Assembly (NCBI GenBank): GCA_028829895.1
Contig: CM054179.1
Location: forward strand, 111,944,221 to 112,008,220
Length of the DNA: 64,000 nt
From: Sinotaia quadrata
Lineage: Eukaryota; Mollusca; Gastropoda; Architaenioglossa; Viviparidae
Direction: 5' to 3'
A model generated the notes under the pieces. The model made no database searches, was not told the origin of the DNA, and saw only the letters and a program-made list of their open reading frames with translations. Both the position numbers and the translations under genes were made by a program. Positions 1 to 12,500 of the stretch are shown here, piece after piece (the stretch's first letter is position 1; each line of letters opens with the position of its first letter).

Positions 1-3000
1 GAAGTCACAGCAGCTGTAATCATTATAAATCATATTTCATAAAAATTAAAATGCTGAATGTGTTTGATGATTGTCATGACAAATTTTGAAGAGATCTGAA
101 TAAAGTTTAAAAGTAAATAAAAATAATAAATGAATAAGAATCCTATTACCAAAACTTACCCTCTAGTCATTCTTGTATGACTAGACTTGAAATATCAGTT
201 GACAGGGGCCTTTATTGAAAAAAGATCTTTTTGTTTAAGTCTCTCAAGTATGGGATTACCATGTGAAAATAATATAGCAGCCAGACATGTATAAGATGGA
301 TGCATATTATATTCCAGTGGCCATCTGATACTGCCAGACTTAAACCAAGAGCTCCTAATGAAAAAGAAAACATGTCAAGTTTAGCAAAATAAAATAAATG
401 GGGAGGGAGTTGGTCTGTAGAGTGCAATGATGAAGAGAGGCTTTCTATGTACAAAAAAAATTCCAGGATCTCAATTCTTAATGCTTCATTAAATACAAGA
501 CATAAAAGTTGTGTTTTTGCTAGAGTATGTAAAGTCATGTTTGTAGTATGGCAAGTCTTTTGTGACCTTGCAATGTATTTTTCAATATACATTCAGAAAT
601 CCTACTGTCATGATGATTTTTTAGTGGCTTACTCAGTTAAAGAAATAGAGAATATTGAGAAGCATATAGAACAAGAGTGTCCAAATAGACTATTGAACAC
701 ATCTAAAAATCTATCACTCATCACAATTTGGGACTAAGTTAACCTATGCATGCTGTCTAGAAAATACTACTTTAGTGCCTAAAATTACATATGTATAGGA
801 TTTGAAATAAGACTTAAAATTAAACGCATTGATTGTCTGAATTGTATCGGATTTATTGTTGTTTGAAGCTGTGCTTACATCCTTTAACGAAGAAATGCTT
901 TTAATTTTTAATTTTTTACAATGGGTAACACTAACAGAGGTTGTTTTTTTTATATTTAATGAGAGATTAAATTTTAGTTCTGGTAATCTTGTCACTTATT
1001 TTAGATTCTATAAAATCATTGCAGGCTGTACCATCCAACCTCTCATCATTCATTTAGATTCTGTAAAATCATTCATTGTGGATGTCTTGTATGAAGACAA
1101 AGTCTCTTAGTCTTATAGTTATACATTTCCTAGGTATGAAGAAAATGGTACAGATTTTAACCCTTTACTATATGGGTTATCAATTTTCAAAATTTTCTGG
1201 AGCAATTTGAGACATTCCTCATCATTGAGTCTGTGGTTGCCTTACTTGTGAATTCTTTTACTTGCCAACATGAAGTAACAAAAATTGGCTACTTCAATTG
1301 CAAATCTTAATTCTCATTCAAGTAAGAAGAGAAACTGGAGATTTTGGACCTTCAAAATGCTTTATATTTTGTTCTCTAATTTTGAGCAACAAATGATAAA
1401 TTTTGGAATCTGTTTGATCTAAAAGGGTTTTCTGCTTTAAAAAAATGCAGTATACATATAAAAACTTATTTTGGTTCCACTCATGCATGTATAGCTTAGT
1501 TTTCAATGATGAACATAACAAAGTCAGAATACAGATCTTACTATCTTAGACAGACAGAAATAGATGCCTATCTTGATGACTGCTTACAAATACTTGTGAA
1601 AAACTGGCTGATGGCATGCAGCGCCAAAAATCACTCTGATTTATTACAACATAGTGCATGAATTAATGCCATTTCTCCATTCTAATGACCTCTTATGATT
1701 AAAACTTGTTCTTTTTACATATTTATTTATTGAAAGTTAATTTTTGTTCATATTTGCTTATTGAAATCCAGATTCAAGTAAATATACAATGAATATTTTT
1801 AATTAACCTTAACTGACTATCTATTTTAAAGATTTTTATACTTTAAAAGATAAATAAGATAAAACTATTTGTGACCATTTATTTTGTAATACTAATAGCT
1901 ACTTTATCTATCTTTAGGTAGATGCTAAAAAAGTAAGTTCATATAGTAATAGTGAAAGAGTAATTGCCGAATAATTTAATGAGAACTTTTGTGTGTAAAA
2001 TTACCTCTTTAATGTTACACTTATGATTCAAATAATATATATTAATCAATATGATATGGGCATTGTTTCGTGTCCTTTATAAACTTTGAAAATTTGTTGA
2101 CCAGTTTGAATATGTACGTTTCGAATTTTGAAGTTGAATCATTTAACCAGAGTTTGAATTGATACATTTAGAATATTGAAGTTGAATGAGTTGGCCAGAG
2201 TTTGAATTGGCACAGTTAGAATATTGCAATTGAATCATTTAGAATATTGAAGTTGAAATCAGTTGGACAGAGTTTGAATCAGTAAAGTTAGAATATTGAA
2301 ATTGTATCAGTTAGCCAGAGTTTGAATCAGTGAAGTTAAAAGTCCTCTAGCTTCCAAAACCAAAATATTAGATAAGGAACACACTAATTCAAAAAGGCTA
2401 TGAGCTTATTTTGTATTTTTTTTTAGTTGCACTTAATAATTAGTTTTTCCATGGGTTTAACACAGTCACAAAATTTAAATGTGTTAAAAATGTGTTTTCC
2501 ATAACATTATATATGATTATTAACAATATCACTATTAAATTATTAGCAAACTTCTCACACTTATTAGCTTAATAAAGTTTAATATGTCAAATTGACCTCT
2601 GCCAGTGTCACTCTATAGTGGAATTGCATCATATGTGCATGAAACTGACGCATATGCAACACAAAAATTACATATATCTCATACTGTCATAGTATTTATA
2701 TTTCACTGCACTGTGATTCTAGCATATCTAGGTATTCTTTGTACTAAATGCCCTCCCCCCCTCCCCCCCAAACACAAGCCAACTACTTCATCTGTGTGCT
2801 TAACTGCAAAACCCTGCAATCTGTTTCAGTGCTGTAGAAACTGCTTCAAACCTAAAAATGTTCACATTAATTAGAGATATTTTAAACTATATTCGAGTTT
2901 TTGGAGCATAATCTCTGCATGAGACTCCATTGTTTTCTTCAGTTTGTGTGACTAATGTTCTGAATTAACAAAAATAATCAGTGCTTTTAATAGCTTATTG

Positions 3001-3033
3001 TTTTAATGGTTGCTTTGTGTGTTTTGATTTTAG
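1..3033 (+). other. APP intron (upstream of the first exon in the window)
   Basis: No coding exon found. The growth-factor-like subdomain of E1 is not encoded here in any frame I could recognise. A+T-rich, with one tandem array (2090-2345) and a C-run at 2753-2768. It ends in a TTTTAG acceptor. Confidence 0.7.
2090..2345. repeat. Tandem repeat, period about 58
   Basis: Four to five copies of a unit containing CCAGAGTTTGAATTGATACA, then TTTAGAATATTGAAGTTGAA. Lies in the APP intron. Confidence 0.8.
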
Positions 3034-3249
3034 TGGGGCCATTCCAGAGTGATGCTCTGTTAGTTCCTCAACACTGTGTGTTTGGACATCAGCATGATGA
3101 GAAGGTCTGCAAGGGTTTCAGCCACTGGGAGGTTGTCGCTCAGGATGAGTGTACTAAAAAGAAAATGCACTGCGAGAGCTTCGGCATGCTTCTCAACTGT
3201 GGTTTAGGTGTTTTCAGTGGAGTGGAATATGTTTGCTGTCCAGATGAGA
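3034..3249 (+). CDS. APP: APP exon: copper-binding subdomain of E1
   Basis: Starts after a TTTTAG acceptor with two bases that finish a split codon, and ends phase 1 before GTAAGT. It encodes the conserved SDALLVP segment, GMLL and the closing EYVCCP. Seven cysteines are present; six match the disulphide pattern of the family and one (in KMHC) is extra. Aligned by eye to the vertebrate domain, the known copper ligands are mostly replaced: the two histidine positions carry F and E, and the tyrosine carries F. Only the methionine after FG is kept. The open frame upstream of 3034 is intron read-through. Confidence 0.95.
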
Positions 3250-6200
3250 GTAAGTTCATCATTATTTACATAATTATTTTTTAAAATTAAAATAAAAACA
3301 AATAGAATGAATTGTGACTGGTGTCCCATATAGGTCATTCTCTGGACAAGTGTTCCACAGTGTGTGGGTCCATTTGAAATGCGTTTTCTTAAATGTAAAG
3401 CATTGAAATATTGTGTTTATATTCTGTATATTCAGAATTAATGTGAGAGATACGTAAGAGTAAGACAGTTGCGTGAATTTGTGTTTATTTATTTTGTAAT
3501 TATTTGTAATAGTATACAAATTTGTTTTGAAGGGAAAAATGGCACCACTTTTTGTGACATGCATACATCTAGCTATTTTCTTTAATTTTCTTTCTCTAAA
3601 CAATCCAGCAAACTTAGTATATCAAGATTTCTTAAAAGTGGTAATACAATAAAGTGGCATTCAGTATCTAATTTGAAACGGTCAATTTTGTGAAGAAATA
3701 TTTTTAAAAGACTTGTATTTTGTCATGTTCCCTTTCCACACAAATCAGATCTAAAACTTTTATTCTCTTACTGAACATTGACATGTAATACATAAATGCC
3801 ATGTGCTATTTAAATAATCAGTGCAGTCGAACTATTCATCTATTATTTTTCAAAATTATTCATTGTATTCATAAATAAATATTCAGCTCTAACAAATCTA
3901 ATTTGCCTTTGTTTCCATTTTAGCATGTGGCAAAGATATTAATAAATTCGGTAATATAAAATAATGATGATAATAGCGCAAACTACTTCGTACATTTTTC
4001 AAAAGTACCTTATTATGGAATATAACTTTCATGTCATTTAGTCTTCATATGGTGAATTTAATAACCAAATAAGAAAAATTACTTTTGGTTCCATTAAGAT
4101 CACTTTGTTATGACAGCAGTGTCAGGAAAAATTTTGGAATTATTGAATGATTGTTGTTTCAAAACAGCTTTCTGATAATCCTGATATACTTTGATTAAAT
4201 TGATTAAAATCATAAATACTACTAAAATAGCTTATATATATCCATGTGGTTTCATTTGCATTTACCTTCCACCGTGTCTTTCATCATATTCATTCAACTC
4301 TACCTACAGTGGTAGTCTTGTGCTAGTGCGAAATTAGCAGAAGCTCCTATCATCCCTAAATTGATGATGATGCATTTCAGGTTTCACAACTGATGTACGT
4401 TTTAAATTTGAGCTAGTGAGGGTAGAAAAACATGTGAATTATATTCTTGAATATAAAAAAACATTGCAATTAGGCTTATTATATATTAAAAACCATTATA
4501 TTTAAATACAGGTAGATTCTTTGTTTATTATTTAATGTTATCTTCATAGCATAATAACTTAGGTCGTTTTATGTTTAGTTGAGAAAAATAGAGCTTCTTT
4601 TATGATAGTTGATATTTTTTGTCACTGGGAGCCGAATAAAGTGGATTAAATCTAATTGTTTTACATGTTAAAGTCTACAACAGGATCAAATGCTCACATA
4701 AAAACATTATTTTAAAAAAGATTAAAAATATAAAAATATTGATGTTATAGGATTCAGAGTTTGAAAAATTAAAAAGTAAAGTTGAGATATATTTTACCAT
4801 TTTACACACACAAAAAAAATTTAAATAATTAATATAATTCTCTCATTACAATGAATATATTTTCTTAAGATTATTAAGATTATTAACTTAGTCTGGATGC
4901 ATATTATTAGTTTAAAATGAGTTAAAAATCATAACCTTGATACTTGGAAACCAGATTTGTTTTCCAGTGATAAAGATATAAAAAGCTCTATTTGTTTCAA
5001 TGAAATATAAAACGGACTAAGTTATTATGCTGCAAAGATAATATAAATAAAGTGTCTATTTAAATATAGTGTTGTTTAATATATAATGAGCATAATCAGG
5101 ATGTTTAAATCAATAAATGTACACACATGAATCTTTAAATGCAAAAGTAAACATATGGATCTGTAGTTAAATCTATAAGTTATTTATGATGCTAATCAAT
5201 TTATTTTTTTACAAAAATATATCAAGATTATCAGAAATCTTAGCCTGTTTTCAAATATTGGTGACTGAAAATTTCATTGCATACAGTATTGTAACAATCT
5301 AACCTTTGATAGAAACAAGCATTATTTTTCTTATTTCTTACTCATAATCATATTAATTTTTTAAATGTAAATAGCATAATATATTTATTATTAATGGTAG
5401 GTTCTGTAGAATTTATTATTTTAGCTTTTAATTATTTATTAACTGTTTCAAGTAGTGATTTTTTTTTTAAATGTACATGTACTTTCTTTTATTCTCTTGA
5501 TCTTGTAATAGTATAAGCTGCAATTATGTTCTACTCTCTAATGATACTTATGCTCATCCTCAAGATTTAAAGAATACTTTGTTTTAAAATGTTTTAAATA
5601 AATCACTCGTTCACTAAAACTATGCTAAAGGTTATCTAAGGCTGTAATTTTTATTAATACTTAAGAGTGCGTGTAGAGGAATAGTAAAGTTGCTAGTTCA
5701 TCTGTGTGTAAAAGTGATTGTAAACTAATTTTGGTTTCTGAATATGATATAGATACAGTATATCCTTTATCTGTGTAAATTATTACATGTCATTGATTGT
5801 AATACTAATTTTGGTTTATACATGTGATATAGAATATGATTTAGAAATCCTTTATATATGTGAATTATTACATATAATGAATGTATCTTTATATAGTTAT
5901 AATTTTTTCCTGTTTTACAAATGAAAAATATACAAATATTAATTTAGAAACCCTTATTTATTTTTTCGCCCCTCATTCAAATATTTTAGTCATTTGGATT
6001 TTTGTTTTTTCCATTCCTATATAATTCAAGAAGAAAGAAAAGTTACTAGCCTGAGGCTTGTGAGAATTCTATAAAATCAATATTCTAGCCACTTGCTTGT
6101 GTCATAGACTGCTTTGGCATCCAGAGCCCAATTGCCGCTTTAAAAAGAAATGTAGTGGATAATGATGATGTTGGCTGGCTGGCTGGGCCGCCTACACTGT

Positions 6201-9200
6201 TGAAAATTTGTTAACAGTGACTCACCACTTGTGTACTGAATCTGGAACATTGGAAGGCATTTCTTGTGTCTGTTACATTATTTCATGTAGGATTTATGTC
6301 ACTAGTGTCACTGTCAGTGAGTTCATAACTCACCATCACTTTATGAAAGTAAAGTCTTTGTATCCCATTGATTGTAGTTTTACTGGTAAACCCAGATAAT
6401 TTCATTATTATGATATCACTCTCACTTTTTGTATCAGTTAATATGGTGAATTGAATCACCATTACTAATTATATGAAAGTAATGTGTAGGTGTCCTTTAG
6501 TTGATTGCTCATAGATAAATAAGTTATGTGGGTAAATCAAATGGTACATTCATGTTTGTATTACTATTAAATTAGTATCATTGTCGGTCTCTGTAGTAAA
6601 CTGACTCACCATAACCATTACTAAATCTATAAGTAAAGTTCTGATATCCTTTAATTGCTTGCTGGGTAAATCCAGTAGTATATCCATGCTGGTACTTGTA
6701 GTATCACTGTCAGTGTTGTGGATTGTCTCACCATTACTAAATCTATGCAAGTAAAGTCTGGATATCCTTTCTTTGATTAGTTGCATGGGTAAATCCAATG
6801 TACGTTCACTCTTAATCTTATGATTTCAGAGTAAAAACAACCTACCTACTACTAATTCTGTGGACAAGAATGAAAGCTCTTGTATCATCAGCTTATTATC
6901 TCTCTTGATAGATTATAAATTGTATGGACATGTTCTTTCATTCTATTATTGTCAGTGATTATATATAATGAACATAGTGAACTGATTCATCTAAAGGTTG
7001 TTGTCCTGTTGATTGTATTGCTGTTAATGATTCAAAGTTCTATCATTTTCTGAATCTGATATGAATTATGATTTACGGAACGTCGGAAGATAAATTCCTG
7101 CGAGTTCTCAGTAGATTGTTTTGGTATATTGAAGTGACTTATTGATATTACTTCTTATAGGGTCAATTCAAGTTCTTGTATCTTCTTTGGTTCTAGTTCT
7201 GCTGGTCTAGCTGATTGATTGCAGTGGTAAAATATGATGTTTCATTTGCTCACTGTCACTGTCAGTAAGTTTGATGAGCTGACTCGCCCAGACTGTATAT
7301 GCAAATGAAAAACTCTTGTATGAACTTGTAACTTCTAGGTATTAATTTAATTGGTAAAACACAGTGTATCCTTGAGTGATTTTATTTGTAAATCACATCC
7401 AAAAATTTTATTCTTTTACTGGATGTTGACATGTCATACATAAGCACTTTGTATTGTTTAAAATATACCATATACTCGAAGTATTTATACACTGTTTTTC
7501 AAATTTATTTGTTATATTCAGAAATATTCAGCTTTAAGAAAAAAAATTTGACTTTGTATTCTTTTTAACACGTGACAGTGAAATTACAGTAATAAATTTG
7601 TAAATATAAAATAATGACAATAATATCGCAGCACATTGGCTCTCCTACAAAACATCTAGTTTTTTTTTTTTAAAAATACATTTTAACTGAGAAAACAATA
7701 CTCTAAATTACTTTTATATCCTTGCTCTTGTTTATACTTATATTTTTTCTATTGCAGCATAAGAACTAACAAAAGACATTGTTATTTGACATTAGTATTA
7801 CTAATACTAGTAATAGTATTTTTAAATGCCAGCTGGCACTTTTCCAGGAAGACTAAGCCAAAGGTTTAATTTTTGCCATACATACCTTGTGTAAAGATTA
7901 TATTTTTTTCCTAGTACAGTAGAGCCATAGACAGAAAGGTGATAGTATCTTTCTGTATCTATAAGTAGGGTAAAAAAATAGAATTTTTTACATTTTTTAT
8001 TAAACATAATTTTTCAAACATGAAGCTTGGTTGAAAAATTGTCGTCCCCCCCCCCCCCCCTCAAATCACTAATGGTATAGTGTCTGTTTTATTCATTTAA
8101 TTGTGGCACTTTGCTTTTAGTATATCATTCTGTGTGTGTACAGCATTCCTCTTGAGAATTCTTGTAAATCAGATACAATATTGTAAACTACATATATTGG
8201 ATTGTTAAGTATTATTCTTCATTTACACCAAGTTTGTTTAATTCAATTTTTATTTATGGCTTATTCTATTGTCTTAATTTTTTCTTGCTCATTAATAATA
8301 TTAGCTGATTCTGTGAGAAAATGCTTCAGTCAGTACATTTTCTTTGTTTATTATCTTTGGTCAACATTGTTGACTGTGCTGTCAATAGTTTCAGCCTCTT
8401 TCTGAAATAGTGATATCATACTAAAACAAAAAATGGATGTTCTTCGCAAATTTTTTGATGGCAGCTGTGTGGTTTATTTATATGCATTTTGTTGCATATC
8501 TCAGAGAATGGTAAATATTTTATGGGCAAAATGTGTTCATTTTAGATTAAGATTTAGTACATTGTTTCCATTATCCTACTATTAATTTAATCCAAGTTTT
8601 AGCATATTATTTCCAAGATTTACAATTTGTGGTTAATCCAAGTTTTAGCAAACTGTTTCCACTATCATACTATCAGTTTAATCCAAGTTTTTGCATACTG
8701 TAAATAAATGGAAGAGATACTGTGCCTGAAAATAATCATGTAGTAATACTTTGCATTGTGGTTGGAGCTTGAAATTAGGCACATGAATTTTTACCCTGGA
8801 AATCGCTTTTTTTTGTGTGTGCTTTTATGACCAAATATTTAATCTAATAAAAACTAAAATTGTTAGATTCTTTCTGAAATATGATAGTATAAAATCAATT
8901 CCACCATTTAATGTGTCTTACTCTTAGTAGAGAATAAAATTAAAGCACTAAAAGTTGCACTTAATAACTTTTCATGTTAAAGTGTGATACATTTTATAGC
9001 TTATACAGTTATAGTTATACTTGAAACCTTGTGTTAAAATACAAAGGAAAACTTCCGAAAAGCCTTTTCATACCTCCTGCACCATGGAACCAAATCTTTT
9101 TTTATAATAAACTCCATTGTCATTTTGTGCAATCTTGTTTCGCATGCAGCATTTAAAAAAAATATTTCTACCAATTGATTTATTAGTATAGTAGTTTAGT

Positions 9201-9481
9201 ACTTCATGAAATCTGTGTCTGACTTAGTTACTAAGTGTAACTGTAAATAAATTGATATATATTAAATTGACCAAAAAAAAAACCAAACCCAGACAGTTAA
9301 ACTGGTAGAGATTTTTGCACCAATGAATTTTATGGACATTGTGTACTTTTTTCTATGTGATTCTCTCTTTCTGTCACTTATACATGATGAACATTTTTTA
9401 GCTTTGTGTGGTTCTCTTTCACACATGAAAGACACTGCAATTCTCTCTTTCACACACATAGTGACATACTGTGTAGATTTT

Positions 9482-9573
<92 letters not shown>

Positions 9574-12500
9574 TGCAGCTCTCTTATCCCCTCCATACAC
9601 CATGCACTTCTTTCTTATGCATTCACACACATTCTTTCTCAATCCCATGCACTCAAATGCATTCTGATTCTCTTTTACACACATTCTTTCTTTTTTATTT
9701 CAGTTTTCTTTATCCACACAGACTTTTTCTCTGTGATTTTTATCTCTCTTGCATACATTTTTTCCATGTGATTCATTCTCTTAGTTACATGTACATATAA
9801 CACTTAAACACAACACACACACACAGTGTGATTTTCTCATTCACAGAAACACTCTTTTTCAACAGTATGTACTTTGCAGCTGTGGTAAATTACTGGTACT
9901 GTGGTAGGTTGGTTGGTACAAGGATAATGGTTTTTATGTATGGTGTCGATTGCTTGTGAATTTGCATATTCATGCAGACTGTCATTTGTTATACTATTTT
10001 ATTATTTAAAATTAATATTGACATCATTAATGCCTAATAATGGTACTGATAGTAATAGCAATTGCTTACAACACATTCACTTTTAAGACATTGTTTTAAA
10101 AATAAGCTTTAACACCACCAAATTAAATTTTACAACAATAGAAATAAAAGGAAATATATTCTTGTGAGTATGTATGACTCATTTATTTCCAGTAAAATGG
10201 AGAGCAGCTCATATTATATGATTTCCCTAATATTTACTATAATTATATGACATGATAAAATTAAAATATTATCATTGGATGATGATCTCTTGATATGCTC
10301 TTCTTAATCCTAGAGTTTTTATTACAGTATGGAATGTTGGTTTAGTGGATTTTTTTCATATCAGTATCATGAAATTAGTAGTAATATAATTTGTACACTA
10401 ATATAGTAATAATAATAGTATGATAGTTAACTATACCTTATTCTATTGTTAATAATAATATTAATAATAATAATATGCATTTCTGTACTTAAAGTATTGC
10501 TATCAGTATCAGTACAGATGTATTATCAATAGATAATATCACACTGATAATAAAGACTGAATATCATATTGTATGGTTATATACTTTATTTTACTAGCTT
10601 AATATTAATAATTAATAATATTATTCCCTACAAATGTTCTTCATATCTTTGTTGAAAAAGAATATTTTTATACCTTGGCTTTATATTTTTTAAAACCAAT
10701 AGTTTTGTGGTAGTTGATATGGTAGTAAATTATTTATTGGTGAATAGTGTTTCATTAACTAGTGACTTAAAACAGTATTTTTTTGTTTTCAGGTGAATAA
10801 TTCAGCAGATTAATGTTAATAGTAATACTAATAATACTATTTTAGCAGCAGAAAATGTACCCATTGGGGTTCCAAATACATGTACATGTATGAGTAAATA
10901 AAAGCATATAACACATATAAATTATAATACTAGTACTAGGAAAAGTATTCCTGCATATAAATTATAATGTTTATAAATGACTACTACTTTTTTTTAGTCT
11001 GCTTCATATAAAACTTAAAGGAAAGATTTTCACTTTTTTGTTTTGAGTCTACTGTTGTTGAATATAAAAAGTGTAAATCATTAAGGTGTTTGAAGTGCAA
11101 TTACAACCTAGGTCAGGGGTCACCAACACGGTGCCCGCAAAGACCACATAAGTCACCCGTAGATCTTTTCTAAGACTTCACATTATTAATAATGTATAAA
11201 GGCAAACTAGAAGAGTGTATCAAACTGGTACAGTGGTAGCCCTTCCTATGACTCAGTACCCATGAAGTAGCTCTCAGTATAAAAAAAGGTTGGTGACCCC
11301 TGACCTAGAACATATCATTTGTTGAATATAGAATTGTGATGTTTCCTAAGTGAACCAACAAATTAGCATGCAATAAATAATCAGTTTTGTCCTTAAGCTA
11401 CAGCTAGGGTTAAAACTATTCCTTGTACATTGTGTGGCAAATTATTTCCAATAAAGAAAAAATATTTTGTTTGATTATTGGAATCATTTCATGATATGTG
11501 AGAATTATATCATGCTCTGATTAGTAATAGTTTCTATTTTTTAAAATCAGGAATATTTTGTTTGGTTATTTATAAGTTTTTTTTTTTTTGTATGTGCAAA
11601 ATTCCCTTGTACCATTCTGCCTGCATGAACAGGTAAAGGGTAAGAGAGACTGGGGGTGGAAATCAATATATCGACAAACATGTTCGATGCTGTCTCCAAG
11701 AGGGCTCTACTTTCAGCAGGGCTACTCCAGGCTAGTTCAATTATTCTGGAATTGGCTTGCAATTTTTATTTCCTCAGGAACAGCATGCCTGAAGAATGAT
11801 AATGGTTTAGATTTGCAAGAGTATCACAGGAAACTGAATTTTATAATCATCTGGCACTTGTCACTGCACGTGCCACTATCACTACTTTTATTTTAATTTT
11901 AAAGAAATTAAATATTTGCAGTATTGTTGTTTGGTCTTTTGCTCTCAGTCCTTCCTGTTTGCATTTACTGATTTAGTGATTTAGGAAGAATTTTTGGTTT
12001 GGTTGGGGATTTCTGTTGTTGTTTTGATGGTGTTTCTTATGTGTATGTGCTGAGTAATTTAATTATAGATAGTACAGCTGTGGAGTGCCTGTGTTGTACT
12101 TGATTAATTAAAATAATTGTGAAGTGCCTGCATTTTTTTTACTTGATTAATTGTTGTTATGTGGAGTATGTTATGTTTTACTTGATTAATCAAGCTAGCC
12201 GTGGAGTACATGTATTTTACTTGATTAATTTAGTGGTGGAGTAACTGCAGTTTACTTGATTAATTAACATATTAGTGAAATACCTATGATATTTTACTTG
12301 ATTAATGAACATAACTGTGGAGTATCAGTTACAAGGTACACTTTACTAGGGTTTCAAAAAAGGAATTTTATTCTTAAATGATAATTATACATCTGAACCC
12401 CTATTCCAGTATCCTGTGTATTTTTTTATAGGCTAACACTTGCATTTAATGAAACTAGTTTGATTTAATTGAGTAATTGAATCAAATTGTTTTGAGAATA

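Noticed and set aside
9262..9771. Long frames with runs of Cys-Val or Thr-His on both strands
   Set aside because: They are translations of the (CA)41 microsatellite and its CT-rich flanks, not genes.
11547..11896. Overlapping frames on both strands in a GC-richer intron block
   Set aside because: No recognisable protein and neither frame has splice sites; possibly an old repeat, but I could not support a call.
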